DNA of 64,000 nt from Artemisia argyi (lineage: Eukaryota > Streptophyta > Magnoliopsida > Asterales > Asteraceae). Shown here in pieces: positions 1 to 10,825 of this stretch. The notes under the pieces are model-generated. The model saw nothing but the letters and a program-made list of their open reading frames with translations. It was not told where the DNA came from and made no database searches. The stretch spans positions 125,828,373-125,892,372 of the forward strand of contig CM060709.1 of the NCBI GenBank assembly GCA_030686995.1, given 5' to 3'. Position 1 is the first letter of the stretch. The number at the start of each line of letters is the position of its first letter. A program made the position numbers and the translations under genes.

Positions 1-295
1 TACAAAATAAAATATATTATGTAATAGAGATACGTATATAAAAAAATATAATGGAAGAAATTATATATAATGTATATATATTCTAGTTAAATATAATATC
101 AATAAAGCGGATGTAGATTCGGGTAAACGGATACGGGTACGGGTACGGGTAATCGGGCGGGTATTACCTGATCCCGCACCCGAACCCGTACCCGGCTAAA
201 AAATTATATCAATACCCAAACCCGCATCCAAACCCGACCCAACCGGTTCGGGTTTCGGTTTTCCCCGTCAGTTTCGGGTGCTTTTGCCATCCCTA
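1..295. mobile_element. hAT (Ac-like) transposon end
   Basis: The right edge reads, on the minus strand, TAGGGATGGCAAAAG, the Ac-like hAT terminal repeat pattern YAGGGATG. Inside it lie the G/C-rich CGGGTACGGGTACGGG and ACCCGAACCCG subterminal repeats seen next to hAT ends, in otherwise AT-rich DNA. The other end lies outside the window, so the 8 bp target duplication cannot be checked. No transposase is visible. It may be a non-autonomous copy. Confidence 0.6.
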
Positions 296-713
296 CCATG
301 TATTGGTGACATGGAGATGGTATCATGTGAAGGAGTGTGATTGGTAATGGTGAGGGGGTTGCTTTTGAGGAGAGGGGATGCGTATTGAAGGAGATGGCAG
401 GGGTGATGCTGATGTACACGGTGGGTAAAAGGAGGTTGAAGACATGTTTTGTGGTTTGGCTGGTGGAGTTGACCAGGAATAAAACACCCGTTTTATTATT
501 TGAGGTTGGGTATTGGGTTAAAGTAGTGATGGGTTGGTTAAGTGTATGTGAGTTGGGCTAGCTGGGAGCTCGGCTTAGGATTAGTTTGGTTTGGGTGGAT
601 TGGGCCTAAGTGATGGTGTGGTAGATTAGGGTAATGGATTAGGATTTAGGATGGTTTTAATTGTTGGTTTAATTATTAGTAAAATAAATCTGATTTTTGT
701 AAAAATATTTTTT
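296..713. other. Unassigned G/T-rich spacer
   Basis: About 400 bases flank the hAT end. There is a short open frame of about 74 codons but no recognisable protein, splice site or repeat end. I see no supported gene here. Confidence 0.4.
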
Positions 714-739
714 TAATAATAATAATATTAATAATACTA

Positions 740-817
<78 letters not shown>

Positions 818-818
818 G
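714..818. repeat. (TAA)n microsatellite
   Basis: An imperfect then perfect TAA/ATA trinucleotide run of about 100 bases. It abuts the truncated inner side of a family B LTR and may mark the place where that LTR was lost. Confidence 0.9.
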
Positions 819-1044
819 CTTTGACAAAAAGGGTTTTGGTGATTTATTTTACCATTTTCTGAAAGTTCAGGGACTGTTTCTGCCAATTATGCAAACTTTG
901 CTCAATTTTCGTCTGTTTTCAATCCTTTTGTACCTGAAACACAATCCAAGGATATTTGTAGTATTATATGGTGTATTTTTGTGTTTTTAGTCGTTTTTTT
1001 AGTCAAATATTGGTACAAAATGATGAGTATTTGAGCACTCATCA
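819..1044 (-). mobile_element. Family B LTR tip (fragment)
   Basis: Read on the minus strand it starts with the B terminal hairpin (the loop-side base of one arm is mutated) and goes on through the same text as the complete B LTR at 56648, including the stretch around the words for 'aattatgcaaactttg'. Only about 225 of 3670 bases remain. It ends at a (TAA)n tract on one side and joins a family A fragment on the other. Confidence 0.75.
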
Positions 1045-1582
1045 GTCCTCAACCAAATTAGCATTTATACCAATCAAAATACAAGTTAGGTGTCATTTAA
1101 CATTAAGATAAAAGTAATTACAACAAATGATCATTCCATCTTAATCAAAACAAGCACGGAAATTATACACTAGCACCTCACATTGAGTGTTTGGATACTC
1201 TCATCTCTCGGGTGTTATAAACATATATATCACAAATGGAAATGGAAAAATATCTCTCACTACCTGTCACAGCAAATAGATTACCATAGGCTTGGAAAAG
1301 GATCAAAAACCTCCACAACTTGGCGTAAGCACCTAGGATAACTATCAAAGAGGTCTTTTCAAAGGTTATAATGTTAGGTGTGGGGATATGGAAACACGGT
1401 TTGTTGGATAAGGGATATTTAACTGGTGGCAAGTCAGTTGTCTTAGTTAATTACATGTACAATATGGTGTTGCTAAGCCAAGACTCGACTCGACTTGAGC
1501 TAATTATGAAATAACATAAACATAAATAAAATGAAAGGAACGGGATGGTAGTCCGTTTGTCTTTTCACTTGTCTTTTTCTAT

Positions 1583-1676
<94 letters not shown>

Positions 1677-2612
1677 CATACATTCTTGCCCTACCATCCA
1701 AAATAATACATCTAGGGGACTCGTTCTTCCCTTACACTTGAACTTTTACATAAATCAAAATAAAGATTCGAATCAAGATAATCGAAACATTTGGAGTACT
1801 TTAAAACATTAACGAATATATGGGGGTAATAAATGATGTTCTTCCCCATTATTCCATAACACTAGTACTTTACCCATAAGCCTCAATCGTCCCAAAACAA
1901 TATGTACAAGATATGACTCGACTTAGCAACAATGTAACCAATTAGACAATTAACAAATGGTTTAAACAAATAACAATAATGCACTAAAGATGAGTGCATA
2001 CAAGGTAGGCTAAGGCGATTTGGGTGTACATTTGGGGGTGGATTGTAAACAAATTCTTCCTTTAAGTAAAATGCTTAAAGTTATAAACGAAAAAGGATAG
2101 GCTCTGAGGGTTGTACTAGGAGTATCGTGTACTAAAAATGAGTACATCGCAAAGGTGTGGGAAAATTACTTAACCAATGAAGTTAATAATTATAAAAAGA
2201 AACAGGCTTAAAACATGGGTTATCATAATGCCTTTTATCATGTAGTAAATCCTAACTACACGAATGTATTATCACTCTTGGTCTCGGGATGCATCGCTAA
2301 CGCAAGTTCTAGAATCTAAATACTACCGGTATACTTACAAGCACTAATAATGAATGCTTTCCCTAACAAATCTAGGGGCGAACTTCACATATTTAGGGTG
2401 CAAATTTTTGAGTGGTACGGTTTTTGTGCTAGTCATATAACTCCTATCCATAAGACGCTTATTAAGACTAAAGTTTCACTCCTAAATATTGCAAAAAAAT
2501 TTAAATTTGGTGCTAAAATTGCCCTAACAAGTATTTCTCTTAGTTATATTACGCATCTACTATTAAATAAAACAAAAGATCAAGTGCGATTGTAGTTTCT
2601 AAGGTATCCTCA
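1045..2612 (-). mobile_element. Family A element, 3' internal fragment
   Basis: Non-coding sequence collinear, in reverse, with the region between the A reading frame and its 3' LTR at 13390-14915 and with 45060-46200 plus 50810-51280. Shared landmarks include the run of CGAGACC...GATGCATC, the conserved TTAAGTAAAATGCTTAAAG block and TACATGTACAATATGG. It carries no gene. Its A LTR is missing: a B LTR tip follows directly. The other end joins copia coding sequence near the word aaggtatc. Confidence 0.8.
1578..1672. repeat. (TA)n microsatellite
   Basis: Long TA run inside the A fragment. The homologous place in the other two A copies holds an A-rich tract (about 14347-14385) or a poly-T tract (about 45595-45702) instead. 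Confidence 0.95.
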
Positions 2613-3628
2613 AAAGATTAGAAGTCTGGGACTTAGTTGAAAAACCTAAAGGAGTCATTGTCATTGGTTTAAAGTGGATCCGGAAAAACAAGCTGGATGC
2701 AGAAGGCACTGTCATACGAAACAAATCGCGCTTGGTAGCTAAAGGATACTTTCAAGAAGAAGGAATCGATTTTGAAGAATCTTTTGCTCCAGTGGCTAGA
2801 CTTGAAGCTGTACGGATTTTTCTTGCATATGCTGCTCACCGAAATATGGTTGTTTATCAAATGGATGTGGAAACGGAATTTCTAAATGGTCAACTCCATG
2901 AAGTGGTTTATGTTAGTCAACTAGAAGGCTTTGTTGATCCTGAACGTCCCAATCACATGTACAGACTTAAAAAGGCACTTTACGGATACAAGCAAGCCCC
3001 AAGAGCGTGGTCTGAAAAATTATCTGCTTTCTTGCTGGCTAATAATTTTTCTAAAGGTTCGGTGGATCCAACATTATTTACTAAAACATACGGGGTGGAC
3101 TTATTAATTGTTCAAATCTATGTCGATGACATTATTTTTGCATCAACGAACAAAATGTACTCAATTGATTTTGCAAAATTAATGAAAGATAACTTTGAAA
3201 TGTCCATGATGGGTGAACTTACGTTCTTCTTAGGACTACAAGTTCATCAATCACCCTGTGGAAATTTTCTAAATCAGTCCAAATATGCTCTAGAAATTTT
3301 AAAGAAACATGGAATGACAAGCTGTGATACTCAAAATACACCAATGGCTTTTTCTACAAAACTAGATGCTGACATACATGGGACTCCAGTTGACCCTACC
3401 AAATACCGAAGTATTATTGGGTCACTCATGTATCTCACAGCTAGTAGACCTGACATTGTCTTTGCAGTATATATGTGTTCACGTTATCAGTCTAAACCAA
3501 CTGAAAGGCACCTCAATGAAGCTAAAAGAATCCTTCAATACATAAAGTGAACCATTAACTTTGGGATCTGGTATCCAAAGGATTCTGGTTTTGAACTAAT
3601 TGCTTTTTCAGACGCTGACCATGTAGGG

Positions 3629-5059
3629 TGATGAGGCGAAAAGTGATCCACTTTTAAGGGGTCATTTAAGTCCGAATTCGAGATTATTCGATCAATTATT
3701 GCCCTAAATCGTTCCTTTTGTCATTTTAGGTACTTTTGGAGAGAAATCTGGAAAAGGAAGCATTTTGGACGTTTTTGGAGCATAAAAGTGAAGAAAATGG
3801 CAAAGTCTCAATTTTCCTTGCTGGAACGGTACCTGACGGCGTCAAGGCTCTCCACATGATGGCGTCAAGAGTAACAAAAGAGGTGGATGTGGAAAATACA
3901 CGTGACGATCCAGAGAGTTTTTGTGCATAGGAGATGACGGCGTCACCCAAGGCCGTCATGGTCCAAGTATTAGTGACGGCCCAAAAGAAAATCCTACATG
4001 ACGGCGTCACAAGTAGATCTAGGCAATACGATTTCATTATGGCGGCGAGTTGACGGCGTCACAACTTAACACATGACGCCATCACCCTATAAAATCTATA
4101 TATAGTTTTCTAAATTTCATTAATTAGTGTGCAACTTTGAGGGAAAAACGCTAGGCCGAATTTTACAGCTTTTTCAAGGGTTTCAACCCTTTGAATCTTT
4201 CATGTTCAATTAGAGATAAGTACTCTTTCAAATCATTCAATATGTCTATGTGTTGTTTGATTATATCTTACGCTTGTCTTCAATTTAACATCCTAGGCTA
4301 GATTTCTTTTGTGTTTGCTTAGATGTAGTGAAACCTAGATGTTAATTATGGGTTGATTATTTGTTTATAATTGTTACGGATGATTTTATTCGATGTTAGG
4401 CTTAAGAAAACTGGCAGACTTCCATTGGTAACTTGCTTGAACGTCTTAAGAAACATGATCGGAGGTGTACTACGATTTTTGGTTGTATTTAATGCGTAGG
4501 AGAATTCTAATGATCCCATGTTAGGAGCTTCTAATGGCTCGACATAGGAGTGAAGTAGGATCCTATAGAGTTAGGGAATACTGTACACGGCCCTACGACT
4601 AGTATTAAGGAATATGACCCGTCATCCATGCAATTGTAAAAAGCTATCAACCTGTAAAAGATATCTAGGGAGTAATGAAACCTAAGTAAATACAACTTTC
4701 CTCATCATTGTTTACACCACTAGTATAATTAGCTTTATTTTCATTTCTGTTACTTTATTTTGATTGCATCTTAGTTTATTGGGTTAGTTGGGTAGCAACT
4801 AATTCCGCCCACTCTTCCAAAACCCGAGATTTTACTTGCTTTCATAAAAATATAAAAATACAAAAAGAATCATCCCTCACCTCTAGACCTAGTTTAGGAG
4901 GCTTTCTAATCCTAGCGACACTATTCCTGAGTTGAACGGTCAATCCCCTGGTACTTGTCACTATACTATACTACAACGATCAAGTACACTGCCTGGCGGG
5001 GGTTGTAAGCTTCTCGAGATCCCTTGAGAGGTAAAACCTGGTGCGATCCCCACGTATCA
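3629..5059 (+). mobile_element. Solo LTR, family A
   Basis: It begins TGATGAGGCGAAAAG and ends CACGTATCA. It is flanked by TAGGG (3624-3628) and CAGGG (5060-5064), a 5 bp target duplication with one change. Removing the LTR and one flank joins SDADHVG to CLDTRKST in frame, which proves the insertion point inside copia RNase H. A solo LTR forms by recombination between the two LTRs of a full element. By U3 sequence it belongs with the LTR at 43423 rather than the one at 14936. Confidence 0.92.
3830..4104 (+). promoter_or_regulatory. A-LTR promoter: TGACG(G/C)CGTCA cluster and TATA box
   Basis: About eight to nine TGACGGCGTCA or close variants lie within 260 bases upstream of CTATATATAG (about 4095-4104), the likely TATA box. 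TGAC...GTCA half-sites resemble the TGACG elements bound by plant bZIP (TGA) factors. The same array precedes the TATA box in the other A LTRs. Binding is inferred. Confidence 0.6.
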
Positions 5060-5532
5060 CAGGGTGTTTAGACACACGCAAAAGTACATTAGGAGGATTA
5101 CAGTTTCTCGGAGATAAGCTTGTATCTTGGCAATCAAAGAAGCAGGACTGTACATCATTGTCATCAACAAAATCAGAATACGTAGCTATGTCTGCTTGTT
5201 GTGCTCAAGTCATCTGGATGAGATCACAGCTTAAGGACTATGGCTACCTATTCAACATGATTCCTATCTATTGTGACTCTAAAAGTGCCATAGCAATTTC
5301 CTGCAACACCGTTCATCACTGCAAGTCCAAACACATTGATCTCCGCTATCATTTCATCAAGGAACATGTCAAAAAGGGTACAGTTGAATTATATTTTGTG
5401 GGAACAGAATATCAATTGGCAGACTTGCTCACCAAAGCATTACCTCCAACAAGGTTTGCTGATCTAGTCCACCAAATTGGTATGCGATGTTTGACTCCAG
5501 AAGATTTGGAAAAGTTTCTAAAACACAAGTGA

Positions 5533-5935
5533 TTATCAAACATCAAAAATATCTTTGTAAATATTTTTTTCAAAAACAAAATACAAAAATATAAAACCAA
5601 CAAAAACTCAAAAAGATTTTTCATTTTTAATACCTTAAAAAAATCATCATCTCTTCTTCTGTAACGAAATTTCTTGTCAAAATATGTTCTCGTCGACCAA
5701 TTTTCATAATTTTTCTAGATAACATATTTTGAGGGGGAGACAAGTAATTTTTTTAATCCAAAAAGAATTTTTGTTATTCAAATTTTCATCATCCAAATCT
5801 TTTTCAAGAACTCGTGAATCATATGTTTTGATAATCGGTTTAAATATTGATTGGTTGATTCAATGGGAAATATATTCAAAATGCTTGTCAAATATTCTCA
5901 TCATGTGTCTACAACATAACTCTAGGGTCTATTTT
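5533..5935 (+). other. copia 3' non-coding tail with polypurine tract
   Basis: AT-rich sequence after the copia stop codon. It contains TTTTGAGGGGGAGAC near 5728-5742, a good polypurine tract for plus-strand priming. The probable LTR start lies about 200 bases further on, so this may be one of several tracts, as reported for Sireviruses. Confidence 0.6.
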
Positions 5936-7551
5936 TGTTAAGATACCAAATTAATTGGGTTTATGGTGTCAAACATTGAATAATAACAAGTACAGGGGCC
6001 AAAAGTGTCAAAAGTCAAAAGGTTCTCCTATATATGTTTTCCCACATCAGTATCTTATCACCTTAAAACAAAAACACCACCCCTACGCTCCCAAAGATTT
6101 GAAGTTTGCTTGTTCTTTGTGTAATCGTAAGTATCATTGCTCTGTTTTGTTCTCATTTGCTAACTCTTTTGTGATAACTTTCTGGTGCTAAATTGCTTTT
6201 ATCAAATTAGGGTTTATATGCAAGATCGGGCATTTTTCAATGTGATTGTTATAGGCTAATTAGTGTTTGTCATAATCTTGGGTATGTGTTTAATTGCTCA
6301 TATTCATCATTTGTTGTGCCTAGACCTAATCAGTTACCTATGAGAATTGTGATTTAAAGGTACTTTGGTCGACCTCTTTGCTGCTACTCATTTGCTTAAT
6401 GGTTGTGTGTTTTCATGAATGGGTAATGCTTATATATGTACTAGGACCACTCACCTTCAGTCACTTGCAATCATACATGCAATCGCATGGAAAAATATTT
6501 TGTCGCCAAACTATTTGATCTTTTGCCGTTAAAGTGTTTGACTTATGTAATGTTTTGAATTGGATTATGCTTTAGGATTGTTATTTACAGCAAAACTGAT
6601 TATTCCCGTGGCCCAATCCAGTCAAATATAAATCTGAGTTTTTATGAAAATAGCGAGTTATCACATGAACTTAGCGAGTTAGGAAGAAGATTGGCGAGTT
6701 AGATGATGTACTTTGCGAGTTAGCTTTTTTTCTTAGCAAGTTAGGACTCCGTTTGGCATGTAACTAGTATCTTATAGCGAGTTAGCTATGGATGTTAGCG
6801 AGTAACTGCTAAATTAGCGAGTTACCAAATGTGCTATGCAAGTTAGTATTACATTATGGCGAGTTACGGCAAACTTAGCGAGTTACATATGTTCTTAGCG
6901 AGTTAATGCAAATTGTTAGCGAGAAACATATACAACTTGGCGAGTTTAATGTATTGTTGCGTGTAACACTTGGTCTTAGCAAGTTACCACATCTTGGCGA
7001 GTTACAATTTTTTTCTCTCTCTGAGTTAGGAGTTTATCATGAAAACCATCATGTATGGGTTTTCTTATTTTTGAACTTTGAGGAAAAGAAGTTATGTCAA
7101 AAAAATTTAAAAATCTTGCGAGTTAGGTAACTTTCCAGCGAGTTAAGAAATTATTTTTGGTCAGCGAGTTAAGAAATTCTAGTAGCGAATAAGGATTTTT
7201 CTTTCTCAGCGAGTTAAGAAATTTTAATAGCAAGTAAGGTTTATCTTAGCGAGTTATGAGTAATGGCAGCGAGTTATTCTTGTATTTTTTTCAAGTTATA
7301 GCAAGTTAACATGAACTATACGAGTTATATTTTTTTTTGTTGGCGAGTTAGGATTTCTCATCCTCATTTAAATGATTTCATACGGATCATGTAGCATTGT
7401 GCTTTCACTAACGAATATATACATTGTATTGTGTGTTGTTTGTGATTGTACATTTCAGGGGAATCATGTCTGAAGGTTTGACTCCTCCTAAACTAACCAG
7501 TCAACCGGGTGCGGTCAATAGGTCAACCCAGGAGAAAGTGCAAGATAACCG
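5936..7551 (+). mobile_element. Putative copia LTR and leader
   Basis: A possible LTR start, TGTTAAGATACC, follows the copia tail. CTATATATG near 6031 looks like a TATA box. About 95 bases on there is a splice-donor-like ATCGTAAGTATC (about 6126), and near 7457 an acceptor-like TACATTTCAG followed by ATG at about 7467 opening MSEGLTPPKLTS. This resembles a promoter, a leader with a 1.3 kb intron and the start of a protein, cut off at about 7552 by a B LTR. No primer-binding site is visible, so LTR status is unproven. It could be a captured gene promoter. Confidence 0.4.
6647..7350 (+). repeat. Clustered GCGAGTTA motif
   Basis: The octamer GCGAGTTA occurs about 17 times exactly and about ten more times with one change (GCAAGTTA, GCGAGTAA, GCGAATAA), always on the same strand, at irregular 20-60 base spacing. 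The sequence between copies is unrelated, so this is not an ordinary tandem repeat. It lies inside the putative leader intron. Confidence 0.9.
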
Positions 7552-9926
7552 GTGAAGAATATGGTTTCCCCGGGTCGTTATGTCCCAGCGAGGCGTGCAA
7601 AGGTATTAAAACGACTTGTGATCAAGTGACTTTGAATGGAAAAATGAATTTTTGTTTTTGATTGGTTTTAATGTGAAAGATAAAAAACTATTTTAAGCGA
7701 TAAAAACTTGATTAATAAAGCAAAACTACAAAGCTTAAAACTAAATGATTAAAGCAAAGATAATAATAGCACTAGTAGCAAGTAAATAATATAAAGTTAA
7801 TGATAAAAAATCACAACTAAAATAATACACTAAATTATGCTAAGCAAGCAAATAAGAAATATGTGATAAAAAGATATACTTGTTAAGCAAATTATCACGA
7901 TCCTAAAATGTGGTTTATTATTTCAATTAAGTTCTCTTATTGATGAATTAATATCTTTTACGAATAAAATTTTCTCACAACGTTGGTTTATTTTGAAAAC
8001 AACTTTTTCATAAAGAGATATCAATATCTAAATTAAAACTCAATTATTTTCACGGCTTTTGCCCGCTCAAACAACCAAAATTTTAATCTAAGTAACTTAA
8101 AAATTACTAATCAATATGTTTTTTTTAACTTTTATAAAACCATACTTAATTCACGTAATAATCTACTCAACAAATATATAAAAAATCTACTCACTACTCA
8201 TGACTACTAAGCTAACAATAACAATTAATCCAACAATAATAAGCATATTTCTAAACTAACATATATAAACTACTCGCACATAATAAAAACTACACTACAA
8301 GCAATAAATAAAGTAACAATAATAACTAAAGTAAGCATGGCAATAAACATAAACATATTAAAAAAAATAAAGAGATAATCGAGAAGGGATTAGAAATCAC
8401 CAAATTTAAGACCGAATGTAAAATGAACTCGCGAAAATAAACTCCAATAACTCTCATCTACAAACTCATATACCAAATCTTATCTTTGATTTCTCCATAG
8501 TTACTCGTTAATCACCAACAATAATTTGACTAATAATTACTAATCTCGCAATTTAAAATAAGAATTTAATGTTTGATGAAAAACGTTGAAATAAAATAAA
8601 ACAAAGTGAAACATAATTTGTAAATTGTAGAGTAAATGAAACATTGAATGCAAAACTTGAAATCATTATGTAAAAAGTAATGAAAATGGCTACAGTAATG
8701 AAAAGGATGGTTCATACGAAGAAATCTAAGAGCATCTACAATGGGCAAAGTTGTTAAAAGCTTTTTACTATTCTAAAAAGTCATTAAAGGGAGTTTTTTG
8801 CATTGCATCAAAAGGTTTTTAAAAAGCTTTTCAAGGAAGACTTGGTAAGTATCAAGTCTTTGCTTTGTTATAAAATAGCTTGTGCATTTAAAGTATTAAA
8901 TGCAAAAAGTCATTTGGGTTTTTACCATTGGGCATGCTCTAAGAAGCAAAATGACTTAAACATTAAATGCTAGATAATAACAAAAGACAATGAATAACAA
9001 AAAGATTACTTTGACTTTTGGATCATTCGAACAATGTAAGATTATAAGAATGAAACTAAAAATGATTCAATATTTAAAGTACTAATGATAAGCAACAACA
9101 ATAAAAGGAATTAAAATTTTTGTTGGTGAGGGTGTCTTGGTTCCAAGACTAAGATGACGGCTGACCGACCACCATGGGAAGATGAATGTCGGCTCTCTCT
9201 TTTTATTTGGTGCAACATTACACTAATACCCTATTTTGTTGGGCTTGGTTGTTTCTTTTCAATCTTGGGCTGCTACATTACACGAGCTGGGCTTGGCCGG
9301 ATCTGAGATGCTGCGTACTTGGGCTGCTGCAATATTGGGCTCGCTGGATCTGCTTCTCATGCTCAAACATAAACTACCCTCCCATCTCAGCTATGCAAGG
9401 TTTTGTGTTATGTCATGCAATCATTTCCTTTTAAAACCTCTTCTTCTCAAATCTGATTTTTCTAAATAATAATCTTCGTTCGGGCCTCATTTGATCTTTC
9501 ACCATTCCGTCATTTGCCACAATAAAAATACCGATGGACTCGCTTTTTCGGAATCTTTCCAATGGGTGCTCGATTTTGTCCACTTTTGCCTCGGTGAGTA
9601 ACCAAAAGACCATATTTGACAATTTCCAAAAATTTACACCCAGGGACTATTTTTGATAACTTTTGAACTCAAAGGACTATTATTGACTTTTCAACTAAAA
9701 ATATATGCTCAGGGACTGATTTTTGTCAATTTTTGAAAGCTGAGGGACTGAAACTGACAATTATGCAAACTTTGTTCGTTTTTCATTTGTTTTTACTCTT
9801 TTTGCATCTAAAACATATAAAACACAGTTTTGAAATATTTTCAGTATTTTGATGCATTACTGAGTGTTTTTGTATGTTTTGCAGTTCAGATTAGACCAAA
9901 AATGATGAGTGTTTGAGCACTCATCA
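7552..9926 (-). mobile_element. Family B 3' LTR, diverged and shortened
   Basis: On the minus strand it starts at the hairpin end TGATGAGTG...CACTCATCA (9903-9926), directly after a purine tract. It continues through the B-specific text to about 9640 and finishes with GGGACATAACGACCCGGGG, found near the 3' end of the complete B LTR at 60210. It is about 2.4 kb instead of 3.67 kb, so internal deletions are likely. The middle is AT-rich with no gene. A MITE sits inside. Confidence 0.65.
8730..8939. mobile_element. MITE, PIF/Harbinger-like
   Basis: A 210 bp element with imperfect terminal inverted repeats GAGCATCTACAATGGG and GAGCATGCCCAATGGT, flanked on both sides by TAA (8727-8729 and 8940-8942). 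A 3 bp TAA/TWA target duplication is typical of PIF/Harbinger (Tourist-like) MITEs. It has no coding capacity and sits in the B LTR. Confidence 0.75.
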
Positions 9927-10822
9927 ATCCCTCACACTAAACTATTGCTAGTCCCTAGCAATACTGTTTTGAAAACTTGATGGATTTGAAAAACTCTTTA
10001 CCAAAAGCCATCACTTTTGGAATAGCCAGGTGTAAGAACTGTGGCACACCTGATAACCGTGTGATTTTGAGCAAACCACCAGCTCTCAACGGATTTGAGT
10101 AGTCTTTACCAAAAGCCGTTTGCTTCTGGACTAGCCAGCTCTTGATGGAATAGTCAACATCTTGGTGAGCTGATTACCAATTATGGATTTTCCACGGCCT
10201 TTACCACAAGCCATAATCTTGTGGGCTAGCCAACTCATTTGTTTTCGGGGAGTTGAGGAACCATACAATTTTGGGCAAATTGCAAGCCGTAAACGGATTT
10301 GATATGTCTTTACCAAGAGCCGTTTGCTCCTGGACTAGCCAATCCCTTTTGTCGGTTCGACAAGGCGGACTGATTACCACAAAAATTTTGAAGCACCAGT
10401 GAAAAATTTTTAAATTTTTTGAAATTTTGGCTAAAACGGGGGTATTATATAGTAAAATGTGATAAAATTCGCTAGAATAGCGAATACCCCCCCACACTTA
10501 GCATGAATATTGTCCTCAATATTCAAAATCCCGGCTATTATGCCGACATTTTGAACGAAAAAGGGCAACATTACAAGCGAAGCGTGGAAAACACCATTTT
10601 GTTTTTTCACTCTATTTGTAACCGTAGCATGGGGGACTCCCCCACACTTAGGGTGAAAACCCTATAAGCATGCTACTGTTTTTGTTTACCGAGTCGCTAG
10701 GTTCACTCGACCCCGAATTCATTTGTCCTTGGGGAATGTGGAAGAAGTGATCTCCATCGGACTTTCATTCAAAATGTTTGGACAAACATATGAAGCACGT
10801 GAAAGTTCCACACCGATGGTAT
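9927..10822 (-). mobile_element. Family B 3' internal region
   Basis: Reverse-strand copy of 62400-63325: the purine tract, the four hairpin units (see the hairpin entry at 62905), the TTCGCTA/TAGCGAA hairpin, and the last 33 or so codons of the B protein, whose stop lies at 10719-10721. It ends abruptly at about 10822, where family A gag begins on the opposite strand. Confidence 0.85.
9997..10340 (-). repeat. Four covarying hairpin units (B 3' UTR, second copy)
   Basis: Stems at 10001-10020, 10109-10129, 10204-10224 and 10313-10333. Read on the minus strand they are CCAAAAG/CTTTTGG, CCAGAAGC/GCTTTTGG, CCACAAG/CTTGTGG and CCAGGAGC/GCTCTTGG, in reversed genome order. Two stems that need a G-U pair in the copy at 62905 are perfectly Watson-Crick here. 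Confidence 0.8.
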
Positions 10823-10825
10823 AAA

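Larger units (their letters stand above)
2613..5532 (+). pseudogene. Ty1/copia (Sirevirus-like) RT-RNase H, split by a solo LTR
   Basis: This is the C-terminal part of a copia polyprotein, the enzyme that copies element RNA into DNA. The frame opens in the RT N-terminus ([12 protein letters not shown], then [20 protein letters not shown]) and runs through AFLNGQL-like [22 protein letters not shown] and the catalytic box [11 protein letters not shown]. An in-frame TGA stands at 3548-3550 where tryptophan is usual. RNase H then runs to SDADHV, is interrupted at 3629-5059 by a solo family A LTR, and resumes in the same frame with CLDTRKST, KHIDLRYHFI and ADLLTKALP, ending in GMRCLTPEDLE. Gag, protease and integrase are absent: the 5' side is truncated against A sequence. 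The YVDD box and tail look like the Sirevirus lineage. Broken, not functional. Confidence 0.9.

Noticed and set aside
337..561. 74-codon frame near the hAT end
   Set aside because: No recognisable domain, biased G/T composition and no splice or start support.
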